A DNA stretch of 64,000 nucleotides, taken from contig NZ_CP016809.1 of NCBI RefSeq assembly GCF_002741055.1, positions 2,192,501 through 2,256,500 of the forward strand. The letters are read 5' to 3'. Every line of letters begins with the position of its first letter. Position 1 is the first letter of the stretch. The translations under genes were made by a program, and so were the position numbers. Below the pieces are notes generated by a model that was not told the DNA's origin, made no database searches, and saw only the letters and a list, made by a program, of their open reading frames with translations. Below, piece by piece: positions 18,285-26,997 of this stretch. This DNA is from Paenibacillus ihbetae (GTDB lineage: Bacteria > Bacillota > Bacilli > Paenibacillales > Paenibacillaceae).

Positions 18285-19454
18285 CTATAATAGCGTTTCC
18301 GTACTAAGCGTAAAGCCTTCGATGACGGCATCCTCGTCGACCTCAATCAGGATGCAGCGTCTCCCTTGGTAATTCACCTGCTTCACATATCGTAAATCCT
18401 GCGGGCTGATCGAAATCGTGGCCACCTTGGTATCGATCTTAATCGACTTTGACGAAAATTTCGGCATCACGCTGCTGGCCTTCAGTTCATAATTCGTATC
18501 GTCGACAACCGTTTGAAACGCTTGTTCCACTTTTTCCGACGTCACGTTCTCTACGCCGCTTACGGTCAGCACGCGTTCCACATCTTTATAATCCAGCTTC
18601 GGAGGCTCTTCCTCCTCCTGGTGGCTTTCAATGACATGGTTGATCTCCTCATACACCTGCGCGAGGGTAGCCGAGTCCAGCTGTTCGCCAGCCACTTCCT
18701 TCACGATTTCTTCGAAGATGCCTCTCTCCTCCATTGCGGTCATGGACCTCTCGGCATTCAAGACCTGTTCGATGAAATCCTGATCCGGGAAATTGGATTT
18801 TCCCGTACAATACAGAATACGGTTCACATCCGAGTAATTGTCGGTCACGCTGGGATAGAAGAACCCTTGCTCCGGGGAACTCAATTTGATAACCGGGTCC
18901 ACCATGACATTGTACTTGAATTCCTTCTCCACATAATCGAACAAGAGCGTCTTCCGCTGTTTCTCTGTGGAATTCACGCTGCATAGAATGAACGGATGCC
19001 CGAACACCTCGTCCTTCTCACTCTCCTCGGCTTCCTCATTCCGGGCCTTGGTCGGCCGGTAATATTGTCCGCGAACGAAGGTGATCACCGTATCTCGCTC
19101 ATACTTGGTATCCGCCATCATTTTGTCCACCAGCATCAGCATCAGGTCCTGCCATTCTTCCGGATCTCCTGTCGACAAGCCTTGATGAAGCATCGCCCGC
19201 GTAGGTTCCCCTGCCTCCTCCTGAAACTTCAATTCAAACAGCTTATGATCCAGCTCACCGGTCAGCAGTTTCTTGAAATTGCCCATATGCAGCTCCTGCT
19301 TCTCTCGATCCAGCAGACCAAACGGCAGCCGCTCCCAGTGATAGATTTCATTGGTTTCCTTCATAATGTACACGTTGAGAATATCCTCAATATTCAGCAA
19401 ATCATTATCCATCTTAAACTGCTTGCGTATATGTGCGACTTCTTTCTTGTTCAT
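18285..19454 (-). CDS. DUF4317 family protein
   Basis: A protein of 389 residues starting MNKKEVAHIRKQFKMDN, the opening of DUF4317 proteins, which are common in Firmicutes and have no known function. It is soluble and acidic, with a Glu-rich linker (EEAEESEKDE near 145; ESHQEEEEPPKLD near 278) between two folded parts. The C-terminal part (about 290-385) repeats a KVATISISPQDLRYVKQ strand pattern. The nearest Shine-Dalgarno (AGGAG) is 14 bases upstream, longer than ideal. It stands alone, with a clear terminator. Confidence 0.85.
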   Translation of the reverse strand: MNKKEVAHIRKQFKMDNDLLNIEDILNVYIMKETNEIYHWERLPFGLLDREKQELHMGNFKKLLTGELDHKLFELKFQEEAGEPTRAMLHQGLSTGDPEEWQDLMLMLVDKMMADTKYERDTVITFVRGQYYRPTKARNEEAEESEKDEVFGHPFILCSVNSTEKQRKTLLFDYVEKEFKYNVMVDPVIKLSSPEQGFFYPSVTDNYSDVNRILYCTGKSNFPDQDFIEQVLNAERSMTAMEERGIFEEIVKEVAGEQLDSATLAQVYEEINHVIESHQEEEEPPKLDYKDVERVLTVSGVENVTSEKVEQAFQTVVDDTNYELKASSVMPKFSSKSIKIDTKVATISISPQDLRYVKQVNYQGRRCILIEVDEDAVIEGFTLSTETLL

Positions 19455-19489
19455 AGTTCGGCAGACAACTCCTAGAAAGTAAATTGGCT

Positions 19490-19771
19490 CTACCAGTATA
19501 AACGAATTAAAAACCCTTCGCTAGAAGGGCTTTCAACATGGCTCGTGTTCAAGTGACAATGTCGCAAATAGTCGTCCACGCAGTCCTCAAGCATTCTTTC
19601 GCTGCATTTTTCAGATATGTATCCATGTGTAGTGATATAGGCAGGCACAGATTTCCCTGCAACAAAGGCCATGAAATTTGCGTCTAAGTAGCTGATCCCG
19701 ACTAAGGATAAATAATAGGTTATGGCGTCAAAGATAAATCGAGCATGGTGAAGTGAGCCTATTTTGTTCAA
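19490..19771 (-). CDS. Doubtful hypothetical ORF
   Basis: A 93-residue frame with plausible composition (FIFDAITYYLSLVG, then FMAFVAGKSVPAYITTHGYI) but only a TTG start and no ribosome site. A terminator-like hairpin (19509-19529) lies inside its last codons. It could be the degraded end of a lost gene or pure chance. I do not recognise it. Confidence 0.25.
   Translation of the reverse strand: MNKIGSLHHARFIFDAITYYLSLVGISYLDANFMAFVAGKSVPAYITTHGYISEKCSERMLEDCVDDYLRHCHLNTSHVESPSSEGFLIRLYW
19509..19529 (-). terminator. Short terminator hairpin
   Basis: CCCTTC-GCTA-GAAGGG with a TTTTTAA tail on the minus strand. It implies that a transcript once ended here, just upstream of DUF4317. Confidence 0.5.
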
Positions 19772-19798
19772 AAGAAATGGAAGCAGAGGAGAGTTGGT

Positions 19799-20416
19799 AT
19801 GAAAAATTCACGATTCCTAAATCCTTTTAGTTTGACCATTCTAGTGTCTCTGTCTCTTATCTCAAGCTCGATATCGGCACAAGGCGTTAACGGGCAGCCT
19901 CCCGTCCTTTCAGAAGAAATTCCCGTGGAAGCAGGTCCTGCACCCGAAAATGCGGCAGCTCAGGCTTTCCCGGAAGACAGCGCACCGAGACCGGAGCTTC
20001 TTGATGACCGTGCACGGATCCAAACATTCATTAACGCCAACATGGACGATATTTACGGCGGCGTTTATACGGATGAACATGGCAATAACGTGATTTTGCT
20101 GACAGACACGTCAGCAGCTAATCAAGAAACCATCAAAGCGATTGCGAAGTTCAAGGATAACGTCAAATTTCAACAAGTGAAATATACCCAAGAGCAGCTG
20201 TTAGCTTCTAAGGAAGCCTTATCCGCTTTGGCAGCAGAGCTGAATCTAGAAGGGGTCGGCATGAATACCAAGCTTAATAAAATGAACGTATACATTACCG
20301 AAGACAATTATCATAAGCATAAACAAACCATACAAAAACATCTGGATGAGGATATGGTTCAGTGGGTATTTGGCGCTCTTAAAGTGAAGCGTAAGCTCAT
20401 AACTAATGTCGATTGA
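19799..20416 (+). CDS. Secreted protein of unknown function
   Basis: A protein of 205 residues with a Sec signal peptide: positive MKNSRFLN, hydrophobic SLTILVSLSLISSS, and a likely cut after SISA (about residue 27). A Pro/Glu/Ala-rich linker (about 33-65) leads to a folded domain (about 70-205) rich in alternating strands and helices, with IYGGVYTDEHGNNVILLTD and KKMNVYITEDN-like segments. The fold pattern recalls small propeptide/inhibitor-like domains of secreted proteases, but this is inference. GGAGAG precedes the ATG, and a terminator follows. Confidence 0.7.
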   Translation: MKNSRFLNPFSLTILVSLSLISSSISAQGVNGQPPVLSEEIPVEAGPAPENAAAQAFPEDSAPRPELLDDRARIQTFINANMDDIYGGVYTDEHGNNVILLTDTSAANQETIKAIAKFKDNVKFQQVKYTQEQLLASKEALSALAAELNLEGVGMNTKLNKMNVYITEDNYHKHKQTIQKHLDEDMVQWVFGALKVKRKLITNVD

Positions 20417-20437
20417 TCCCAATAAGCCATCGCACAC

Positions 20438-20469
20438 AAAAACGCACCTCTTCATGGAGATGCGTTTTT
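20438..20469. terminator. Bidirectional terminator between convergent genes
   Basis: AAAAACGCA...CTC with GAG...TGCGTTTTT; T runs on both strands. It serves the secreted-protein gene (plus) and the flavoprotein gene (minus), whose stop codon lies inside it. Confidence 0.8.
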
Positions 20470-21051
20470 CCGAGATTGGCCGTCCTTGCCATAATTCAAC
20501 CCTAAGCGATAAGCTTGATCCAGCAACATGTCGTAATGAGCAGGCTCGGATTCCAGGGTCTCATACAAGAATTCAACCTTGGAATTGGAAATACCGCAAT
20601 AATCAGCGATTCCCACATTCAGCAAATGCGTAATCATCTCACCATAGCTGCGCTTGTTCATCTGTTCTTCCGAAGCGCCAGCCAAACCAATCCACAAGGC
20701 ATGCTGATGATGAAGGTGGTTCGCACCGTACGCAAACCCGTTGTTCCATACACGGTCAATATACCCCTTTAGCATTGCCGGCAGATGCCACCACCAGACG
20801 GGGAAAATCAATGCCAACGCATCATGCTCCTTCAACCGCCTTATTTCCGTTTCCACTTCAGGGGAAAAGGTCTGGACCGAAGCGGACCAATCGGGTTCAT
20901 CAGCGCCTTTAAGGACAGGATCAAAACCAATCCCGTGCAAATCCAATATCTCATAGTCATGGCCAGCCTCGGCAAGACCTTGTACGAAACGATCGGCAAC
21001 CTTAAAGGTCAAGGAATCTTTTCTCGGGTGAGAAACAACGGTTAGTACTCT
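20452..21051 (-). CDS. NAD(P)H dehydrogenase (quinone)/flavodoxin-fold oxidoreductase
   Basis: A protein of about 199 residues in the NQO1/MdaB/KefF flavodoxin-like family. It has the N-terminal flavin phosphate loop VVSHPRKDSLTFKVAD, the central FPVWWWHLPAMLKGYIDRVW flavin-contact helix, and GLAGASEEQM. It should reduce quinones with NAD(P)H by two electrons, using FMN or FAD. ATG 21051 aligns best with the family. A frame from 21099 would leave almost no leader behind the -10 at 21117-21122. It is divergent from an HxlR regulator, a common arrangement for quinone or electrophile detoxification. Confidence 0.85.
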   Translation of the reverse strand, partial: RVLTVVSHPRKDSLTFKVADRFVQGLAEAGHDYEILDLHGIGFDPVLKGADEPDWSASVQTFSPEVETEIRRLKEHDALALIFPVWWWHLPAMLKGYIDRVWNNGFAYGANHLHHQHALWIGLAGASEEQMNKRSYGEMITHLLNVGIADYCGISNSKVEFLYETLESEPAHYDMLLDQAYRLGLNYGKDGQSRKNASP

Positions 21052-21116
21052 CATGCTTGCATCTTCACTACCTTTCTTAAGCAGCTGATTTGTAGCCATG
21101 ACCCCTGGCTGCTGTT

Positions 21117-21163
21117 ATTATAAACAGTAGGAAAATGATCCGGAAGTACGCACTTTGATGTGC
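21117..21163. promoter_or_regulatory. Divergent control region with -10 box and inverted repeat
   Basis: On the minus strand a perfect -10 TATAAT (complement 21117-21122) faces the oxidoreductase gene. About 30 bases further out lies GCAC-TTTGAT-GTGC (21150-21163), a plausible HxlR-type operator. Confidence 0.45.
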
Positions 21164-21262
21164 TATAGGAAGATACATGTGCCATAGGAACACGGAAGTT
21201 CCCTGGGGGAATCCCTTGAATCTTGGCCTGAGCAATGGATAAACGGGATTGGAGGATGAGAG

Positions 21263-21658
21263 ATGACGGAACCGATGAACAACAGCGCTCGGAAAAAATA
21301 TCAAGTCGGTGTGGAAGCGGCTTTAGAGGTCATGGGAGGGAAATGGAAGCCTTTAATCATCTACCATCTGATGACAGGGCGGAAACGTACGTCTGAGCTT
21401 CGCCGGTTAATTCCCGGCATTACTCAAAAAATGCTGACCACCCAGCTCAGAGGCCTGGAAAAGGATGAGATCGTGACACGGAAGGTATATAACGAGGTCC
21501 CGCCTAAAGTGGAGTATGAGCTAACGCCTTACGGCTGGGGATTAAAGCCCGCGCTGGACCTGTTATGCTATTGGGGAGAGGATCACCTGGATAAGATGTA
21601 CGGAGACAAATCCAAGGTTTTGGAGGAATTCCAAGGCTGCCGTACGGAGGAGAAGTAA
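21263..21658 (+). CDS. HxlR-family transcriptional regulator
   Basis: A winged-helix protein of 131 residues. The HxlR signature is clear: AALEVMGGKWKPLIIYHLMTGRKR, then SELRRLIPGITQKMLTTQLR and DEIVTRKVYNEVPPKVEYEL. Relatives such as YodB and HypR sense quinones or disulfide stress through an N-terminal Cys. That Cys is absent here; the Cys residues lie in the C-terminal half, so sensing must differ. GGAGGATGAG precedes the ATG. It is divergent from the flavoprotein oxidoreductase, its likely target. Confidence 0.92.
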   Translation: MTEPMNNSARKKYQVGVEAALEVMGGKWKPLIIYHLMTGRKRTSELRRLIPGITQKMLTTQLRGLEKDEIVTRKVYNEVPPKVEYELTPYGWGLKPALDLLCYWGEDHLDKMYGDKSKVLEEFQGCRTEEK

Positions 21659-21731
21659 GCCTTTAAGTGTAATTTTCGAGCCACGAAAAACTAGGACTGC
21701 ATGATACTTGATATTACGTAACGAAAGAAAA

Positions 21732-21758
21732 CCTGCCGGTTTAAGGGCAGTTTTTTTT
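21732..21758 (+). terminator. Terminator of the HxlR gene
   Basis: CTGCC-GGTTTAAG-GGCAG followed by eight Ts. Confidence 0.8.
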
Positions 21759-22114
21759 CACAACAACCTTTGTAGACGATTCTCTTGACCTATATCCGGT
21801 TGCAACTTTTATTGAAATGGATCCGTCTACTCTATGTGCTGTGCTTTCCCAAGGGATCGTCTTATAATGAGTTCGATAGAATATTGGCCCGGACTGCTGC
21901 TGCACTTCGTATTAACTGCCCCCGTAAATACCCAGGATGGCGGTTAGCTCACGAAGCCTTCATAGCTTAAGTTACGCACTTTAATGTATCATTCGTCAAT
22001 AATTTAAACTTGTTCATAAAATTTCCATAGGCTTCGACTTATGGATCGTGTAACATGAACAAGGGTATAAAGTTACGTATTTTTGACGGCTTGGATGGTG
22101 GATACGGAAAAATT
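21759..22114. other. Intergenic leader of the MBOAT cassette
   Basis: About 355 bases. No gene with a ribosome site is seen. A TATAAT at about 21871 has no good -35. The promoter of the MBOAT operon must lie here, but I cannot place it with confidence. Confidence 0.35.
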
Positions 22115-23308
22115 ATGATGTATACGGATTGGTTTTACTGGCTGTTCGTGCTCGTGGCTGTCGTCACGTACCACCTCGTGCCGCAACGTGTCAGACCTTG
22201 GGTGCTCTTTGCCTCAGGTGTCGCTTTTTACTACAATTTTGCAGGTGCTTACCTGTTCCTGCTGCTTGCGGAAGTTGTCATTGCGATTATTGTCGTGAAA
22301 TCTGCAGCGAAATGGGGCAGGCGATGGATTTATCCCGCAGGGATCCTTACCGCCATTCTGGTCCTTGGCTATTTCAAGTACACGAATATGATGCTGGATA
22401 CGTTACATAATCTATTCGGTTTTATTCATCAGCCCTTCTTGCCTAAGGCAGAGCAGATTGTGCTCCCGCTCGGCATTTCCTACTTTACGTTCGAGCTGAT
22501 TCATTACTTGGTTGAACGCAAACGCGGAACGCTGCCGGGGCATCGGCCGGAGGGTCTGTTGTCGTTCATTTTCTTCTTCCCGACGATGGTGGCCGGCCCC
22601 ATTAAGCAATTTCAGACGTTTCATTCACAGCTAACAGCGAGATTTCACGTGGACCACTTGCTGGTCGGCGTCATTCGGATCGGGATCGGCCTGTTCAAAA
22701 AGCTCGTCCTCGCCGGCTCGATTGATATCCTGGCGCAGCCTGTCTATTCGGCGTCCGGCATCGCCGGGGCAGATACCGGAGGACTCTGGATTTCGCTGAT
22801 CGCCTATACGTTTGTCATCTATTTTGACTTTTCCGGCTATTCGGACATTGCCATCGGGACCGCCCGCTTGTTCGGCATCGTCCTCCCGGAGAACTTCCGC
22901 TTCCCTTATCTGGCCCGCAGCATCGCCGAGTTCTGGAACCGCTGGCATATCTCGCTCGGTTCATGGCTGACCCGCTATGTGTATTTTCCCCTCGGGGGAA
23001 GCCGCGTCTCTGCTCCCCGGGTTTACTTCAACCTGATGGCCACGATGACCGTTTCCGGTCTCTGGCACGGAGCCGCCTGGAATTTCGTGGTCTGGGGCAT
23101 GTTTCACGGCGTGATGTTGTGCGTGCACCGCTTTTATGTAAAGAAGCTGAAGCCTGCTTTAAAGCCCGTTCCGAAATGGCTGAAGCCGGTGACGGTCACT
23201 GTCGCGATTTTGATTACATTCTTTGGAGTGACGATCAGCCGCGTATTTTTCATTTTGCCGATCGCAGACGGATGGGATTTAATGCTCCGGCTGCTTGGCA
23301 TGCGATAA
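22115..23308 (+). CDS. MBOAT-family O-acyltransferase, AlgI/PatA type
   Basis: A polytopic membrane protein of about 397 residues. It shows the MBOAT hallmarks AEFWNRWHISLGSWL (His about 278), VYFPLGGSR, and VSGLWHGAAWNFVVWG with the invariant His about 318. Proteins of this group take an acyl group from a cytoplasmic donor and move it across the membrane for esterification of a surface polymer. The pattern is closer to AlgI/PatA than to DltB. The start at 22115 avoids a 20-residue extension without a ribosome site. It is the first gene of a three-gene cassette with an SGNH transferase and a microprotein. Confidence 0.88.
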   Translation: MMYTDWFYWLFVLVAVVTYHLVPQRVRPWVLFASGVAFYYNFAGAYLFLLLAEVVIAIIVVKSAAKWGRRWIYPAGILTAILVLGYFKYTNMMLDTLHNLFGFIHQPFLPKAEQIVLPLGISYFTFELIHYLVERKRGTLPGHRPEGLLSFIFFFPTMVAGPIKQFQTFHSQLTARFHVDHLLVGVIRIGIGLFKKLVLAGSIDILAQPVYSASGIAGADTGGLWISLIAYTFVIYFDFSGYSDIAIGTARLFGIVLPENFRFPYLARSIAEFWNRWHISLGSWLTRYVYFPLGGSRVSAPRVYFNLMATMTVSGLWHGAAWNFVVWGMFHGVMLCVHRFYVKKLKPALKPVPKWLKPVTVTVAILITFFGVTISRVFFILPIADGWDLMLRLLGMR

Positions 23309-23353
23309 GTTATCGAAACTCGAATATGGATGGAAATGGAAGTGTAAGCTGTC

Positions 23354-24514
23354 TTGCCTAAATTCATTCTGAATAAAACCGTGTTTGTCATGATGATCTC
23401 CTTTGCCTTGATCGGATTGCTCGGATTGAGCATTCGGGCGAATCAAGCGGTCGAACAAATGAGACAAGAAGTCGTGACGCATGCGGAGAAAGAGCTGCGC
23501 GTTCCGACCTATGATGCCATTGTCTATACGCCGTTATGGGTCGAATATTTGAAGAAGCATCTGGATGACGGCACCAGGGTGATCGGCATGTTCGGACCCT
23601 CCACGCTCTTCGGCACGACCGTAAGAAAAGGGGAGAACACCTCGGCCGGCGTCCTTCAGGCTCATTTGAAGGACAGCCGTGTGATCAATCTCGGTATTTC
23701 CGGAGGAAGATTTACGGAGACCTATGCCCTGCTCGCCTCCATGATCGATAAGGTTGATTATGTTGTCTTTGAGATCAACTACGGGATCGTCGTCGTGTCG
23801 GATAACGAGCCGAACGTTGTTGTCTACCCGTCGCTGGTGGAGAAGCTGGGGCAGCCGATCCCGCGCAGCTGGCTGGCTGATTTCCCGGACAAAAACCGCG
23901 AGTCGCTTCCGAGTAATGCCCACAATTGGGTGACGTCCCACCTGCTGAATCAATGGACCCTCTATCATGACCGCGACGCGATCAGCTACCGTCTATTCAA
24001 GACCCGTACGCCGATGGAGAAAATCCGCCAGGAGGTCCAAAAGAATGAAAATGAAAGAAAAGGGATCGAAGAAAGCTATACGCCGATGTATACCGCTTAT
24101 GACAACATGAATGACGCTCAGCAGGAAGGCATCGACCAACACTACGAAGAGCTCTATCGCTGGAATAAGCCTTTCGATCCAGAACACAGCTTCGGGCTGT
24201 TCATGATCGAGCAAACGCTTGATCTGCTGGAGGAGCATCAGAAGCAAGCCGTGTTCTATTCCGCTCCGCTCGATAAGGAGCATATCGCCGACAAGAAGCT
24301 ATTCCATTGGAGCGAGTATACGGAAGCGATGGGGGCCTATCAGAAGCTGGTAGAATCAAGAGGCTACCCCTTTATCGAATTTAATCAAGAAGCGATCAAT
24401 ACCATTCCGCATGAATATTATCGCGACCCGGCCCATCTGATCGACCAAGGGAGTTACCGGTTTGGCGAAATCTTGTATACGAGGATGAAGAATTATGGAA
24501 TTGCAGCCCCATAG
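23354..24514 (+). CDS. SGNH/DltD-like membrane-anchored acyltransferase
   Basis: A protein of 386 residues with one N-terminal membrane anchor (about 9-28) and an external domain. The SGNH-type catalytic set can be seen: Ser83 in MFGPSTLFG, the glycine block NLGISGGRF near 112-120, and Asp358/His361 in DPAHL near the C-terminus. DltD, AlgJ and AlgX use such a triad to place an acyl group on the polymer. The start is TTG, nine bases after GGAAGTG, since no ATG precedes the anchor. It lies 45 bases after the MBOAT gene and overlaps the microprotein gene, implying one complex. Confidence 0.8.
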   Translation: MPKFILNKTVFVMMISFALIGLLGLSIRANQAVEQMRQEVVTHAEKELRVPTYDAIVYTPLWVEYLKKHLDDGTRVIGMFGPSTLFGTTVRKGENTSAGVLQAHLKDSRVINLGISGGRFTETYALLASMIDKVDYVVFEINYGIVVVSDNEPNVVVYPSLVEKLGQPIPRSWLADFPDKNRESLPSNAHNWVTSHLLNQWTLYHDRDAISYRLFKTRTPMEKIRQEVQKNENERKGIEESYTPMYTAYDNMNDAQQEGIDQHYEELYRWNKPFDPEHSFGLFMIEQTLDLLEEHQKQAVFYSAPLDKEHIADKKLFHWSEYTEAMGAYQKLVESRGYPFIEFNQEAINTIPHEYYRDPAHLIDQGSYRFGEILYTRMKNYGIAAP

Positions 24515-24677
24515 CGTAGCGGCGGAAGCGAAAGCCCGCAGCCTTACGGATCGTGTCATACGGGCGCTGATCATGGTCGGTCTGGCGCTCGGCGGAGCCG
24601 TCGTCCTGATCGCCGTCGTGCTTGGTATTATCTTTTTTTCCGGAGAAACGCAGGAATTTATTTATATGAACTTCTAA
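24495..24677 (+). CDS. DltX-like acyl-shuttle microprotein
   Basis: A 60-residue protein. It has a charged N-terminus (to residue about 23), one membrane helix (ALIMVGLALGGAVVLIAVVL) and a short external tail ending EFIYMNF. The last six residues, FIYMNF, fit the F-[IV]-Y-x-x-F type C-terminal motif of DltX, whose Tyr carries the acyl group between the MBOAT and the SGNH transferase in the D-alanylation pathway. Positive-inside topology puts the Tyr outside the cell, as required. It overlaps the SGNH gene by 20 bases, with GAGG nine bases before the ATG. No dltA or dltC is nearby. Confidence 0.75.
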   Translation: MELQPHSVAAEAKARSLTDRVIRALIMVGLALGGAVVLIAVVLGIIFFSGETQEFIYMNF

Positions 24678-24716
24678 CATTTAACGCATAACAGGATTCT
24701 GCAAAAACCTCGCATA

Positions 24717-24763
24717 AAAAACGGCATGCAAATGACTGACTTTCAGTCCTGCATGCCGTTTTG
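24717..24763. terminator. Bidirectional terminator of the MBOAT cassette and the AlkD-like gene
   Basis: A long, almost perfect stem (AAAACGGCATGCA with TGCATGCCGTTTT, then inner GACTGA/TCAGTC) between the convergent microprotein and alkylation-repair genes. Confidence 0.85.
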
Positions 24764-24827
24764 CAATTTCGCCCGCCGCGGTGTCCGAACGGACTTTTCG
24801 CTCTGAGGCTCGTCCACCCCGGATGGT

Positions 24828-25535
24828 TTAACATCTTACATATTTGCGTTTGAAACCAAGCTGATTTTTGTCAATCGCCTTCTGAATGCTTTCGGAAGCG
24901 TTAACGATGCTGCTCTTTTTGTTATCCCGCTTAATTTCAACCGGGCCTACGGCCTTGGCGGTCTCGACTGCCTTATCGTGGAGCGGCAGATAGGATACCC
25001 CTACGGTGTACATAAAGTTATTCATCGAGGCTTTCGTGCGTTCAGGAGATTCGTGAATCGTCTGTTCCACCCTCTCCAGCATGCTCGCCAGTTTGCTTTC
25101 GTCAAACTGGGTGTCCGGCCGGCTGCCCAAGAGCCAGCAATAACAGCTCCATCCTGCTGACATTCGCAGCTCATCACCGCTTGCTATCCATTGATCGGCA
25201 ACCTCTTGCGCAATATCGGCTTCCGCCAGGGTGACCGCAACCACGTAATCGGACAGCATATAGAAATAAGCCCCCTCGATCCACCGCTCAAAATCCGCCG
25301 CGGTCATCGCTTTCGGATCTGCAATGATGCCGGCAAAGTACATCGCGTCGTAATTTCCTGTCGCGTAAAGCTCCTCGGCCAAAGGCTGATTGATTTTAAT
25401 TTGCTTGGCCATGGGCTTCATCGCGCCTGTCGCCACGCCGAACAGCGGTTCGCGCGCTCCATTGGACATATACATTTTCTTGAGCCGTTCCTTGCCGAGC
25501 GCTTCAAGCTCCTGCATCACCGTTTCGAAATTCAT
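24828..25535 (-). CDS. DNA alkylation repair protein, AlkD-like
   Basis: A protein of 235 residues made of HEAT-like helical repeats, matching the AlkC/AlkD glycosylase superfamily: MYMSNGAREPLFGV near the N-terminus, then LAEELYATGNYDAMYFAGII and MLSDYVVAVTLAEAD. AlkD-type enzymes remove alkylated bases (3mA, 7mG) without flipping them. I do not see an unambiguous match to the catalytic Asp and aromatic residues of AlkD, so activity is not assured. The start follows GGGAG by six bases. It is a monocistronic gene ending at a shared terminator. Confidence 0.75.
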   Translation of the reverse strand: MNFETVMQELEALGKERLKKMYMSNGAREPLFGVATGAMKPMAKQIKINQPLAEELYATGNYDAMYFAGIIADPKAMTAADFERWIEGAYFYMLSDYVVAVTLAEADIAQEVADQWIASGDELRMSAGWSCYCWLLGSRPDTQFDESKLASMLERVEQTIHESPERTKASMNNFMYTVGVSYLPLHDKAVETAKAVGPVEIKRDNKKSSIVNASESIQKAIDKNQLGFKRKYVRC

Positions 25536-25656
25536 CATCGCACACTCCCGTCATAAGTTTAGTTATTTGAAAAATTCGATTGTAACCGCTCCAGAGTTCA
25601 ATATATTGACGAATTAAACCGTTTCCTCAATCCATCATAGCCATAGCAAGCCTGCC

Positions 25657-26997
25657 TTACACATTCATCCCCCGCTTGACTTCCTCAATCACGGCTTGCA
25701 CGCCCTCATGAATCTGCTCCGGGCGGGCGCGGGAGATGCTGATTCGCAGAAACTTCTCCCTCTGCCGATAGTCCGTCAGATAAAACAGCTTCCCGCTTAA
25801 TACGAGCACGCCCCGTTTCTGCAGTCGTTCCACCACCCGCTCCAGATTGACCGCCTGCGGCATTTTGAACTGCGCATATATGCCTGATCGGACTTCCGAC
25901 ACTTCGAGCAATCCCGGCTCGTTATACCTGTTCACCGCTTCGTGTAAGATCCTCATTCTCGATTCATACTGCCGATGGATCTTATCCCGGTGCCTATCAT
26001 ACATACCGTTCTTCATGTAGATATCCAGCGCAGCCTGAGACAGCAATGCAGCGCCGTTTAGCTGGTTAGCCTTGTGAAAGCTGGCTGTAAGCGACTCTGG
26101 CAGCACCACGGCGCCGATCCGCAGTCCCGGAAAGATGATTTTCGAGAAGCTTTTCAAATACACCACATACCCGCTCCGGTCATACGCAAAAATCGGGTCA
26201 AACCCGCGCCGATCTCCCAAATCCGCCATATAATCGTCTTCGACCACATACACGTCGTGTTTGGCGGCCAGACGGGCAATCGCCTTCTTCTCCCTGTCGC
26301 TATATGATGTGCCAAGCGGGTTATGATGCCTCGACATCGTGTAATAGCATTTAATATCGCCGCTGCGGAATATCTCCTCCAGCTGCTGCAGATCGATACC
26401 GTCCGCTGTGCGAGCGATGGTCTTCACCGGCAGCCCTTCCGCCTCTAGGAAGTCCAAAAATTTATTATAGCTCGGCTGCTCCACCAGGATGGCCGACTTG
26501 CCGTTAGGGTACGACATCTCCGCTAAGGTGTGAAGCGCCTGCTGGATGCCTGACGTCACCGCAATCTGCTCTGCCTTGGCGAACACCTGATCCGCAGCGA
26601 GATGCTTCACAAGCGTTTCGCGCAAAGCCCCCAGGCCTTCCGGGTCCCCATAAGTGAACAAATGGTATTTGTACGTGTCGATCGCCTTGTTCAAGCAATG
26701 TTGGAAATCCCGGTAAGGAAACACATTCAAATCGGGCGACGATGAGGCAAAATCAATGATCCCGTCATTCACATCGGTGCCTTTCTCTTCGTCCTGCACC
26801 ACATAATAACCGCTCTGCGGAATCGAATAGATGAAATGGCGTTTCTCCAGCTCCGCATAGGCCCGGATCACCGTGCTGACGCTGCAGCCGTATGCTTCGG
26901 CCGCTTGACGTACGGATGGCAGCTTCTGTCCCGGTCGCAGCTCGCCTGCAGCCTGCTTTTGTTCAATATCCGCCAGGATCGCCGAATATTTGTTCAT
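25657..26997 (-). CDS. MocR-type regulator (GntR helix-turn-helix fused to aminotransferase fold)
   Basis: A protein of 446 residues. Residues 5-68 are a GntR winged helix (LRPGQKLPSVRQAAEAYGCS, STVIRAYAELEKRHFIY). Residues 90-440 are a fold-type I aminotransferase domain with the PLP Lys in YLKSFSKIIFPGLRIG and the VVEDDYMADL strand. MocR proteins use PLP as an effector-binding cofactor rather than for catalysis. The gene is divergent from an EamA transporter, with a perfect palindrome between them, so it very probably controls that transporter. Confidence 0.92.
   Translation of the reverse strand: MNKYSAILADIEQKQAAGELRPGQKLPSVRQAAEAYGCSVSTVIRAYAELEKRHFIYSIPQSGYYVVQDEEKGTDVNDGIIDFASSSPDLNVFPYRDFQHCLNKAIDTYKYHLFTYGDPEGLGALRETLVKHLAADQVFAKAEQIAVTSGIQQALHTLAEMSYPNGKSAILVEQPSYNKFLDFLEAEGLPVKTIARTADGIDLQQLEEIFRSGDIKCYYTMSRHHNPLGTSYSDREKKAIARLAAKHDVYVVEDDYMADLGDRRGFDPIFAYDRSGYVVYLKSFSKIIFPGLRIGAVVLPESLTASFHKANQLNGAALLSQAALDIYMKNGMYDRHRDKIHRQYESRMRILHEAVNRYNEPGLLEVSEVRSGIYAQFKMPQAVNLERVVERLQKRGVLVLSGKLFYLTDYRQREKFLRISISRARPEQIHEGVQAVIEEVKRGMNV

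Noticed and set aside
21785..21970. Small plus-strand ORF before the MBOAT cassette
   Set aside because: No ribosome site and no protein-like pattern.
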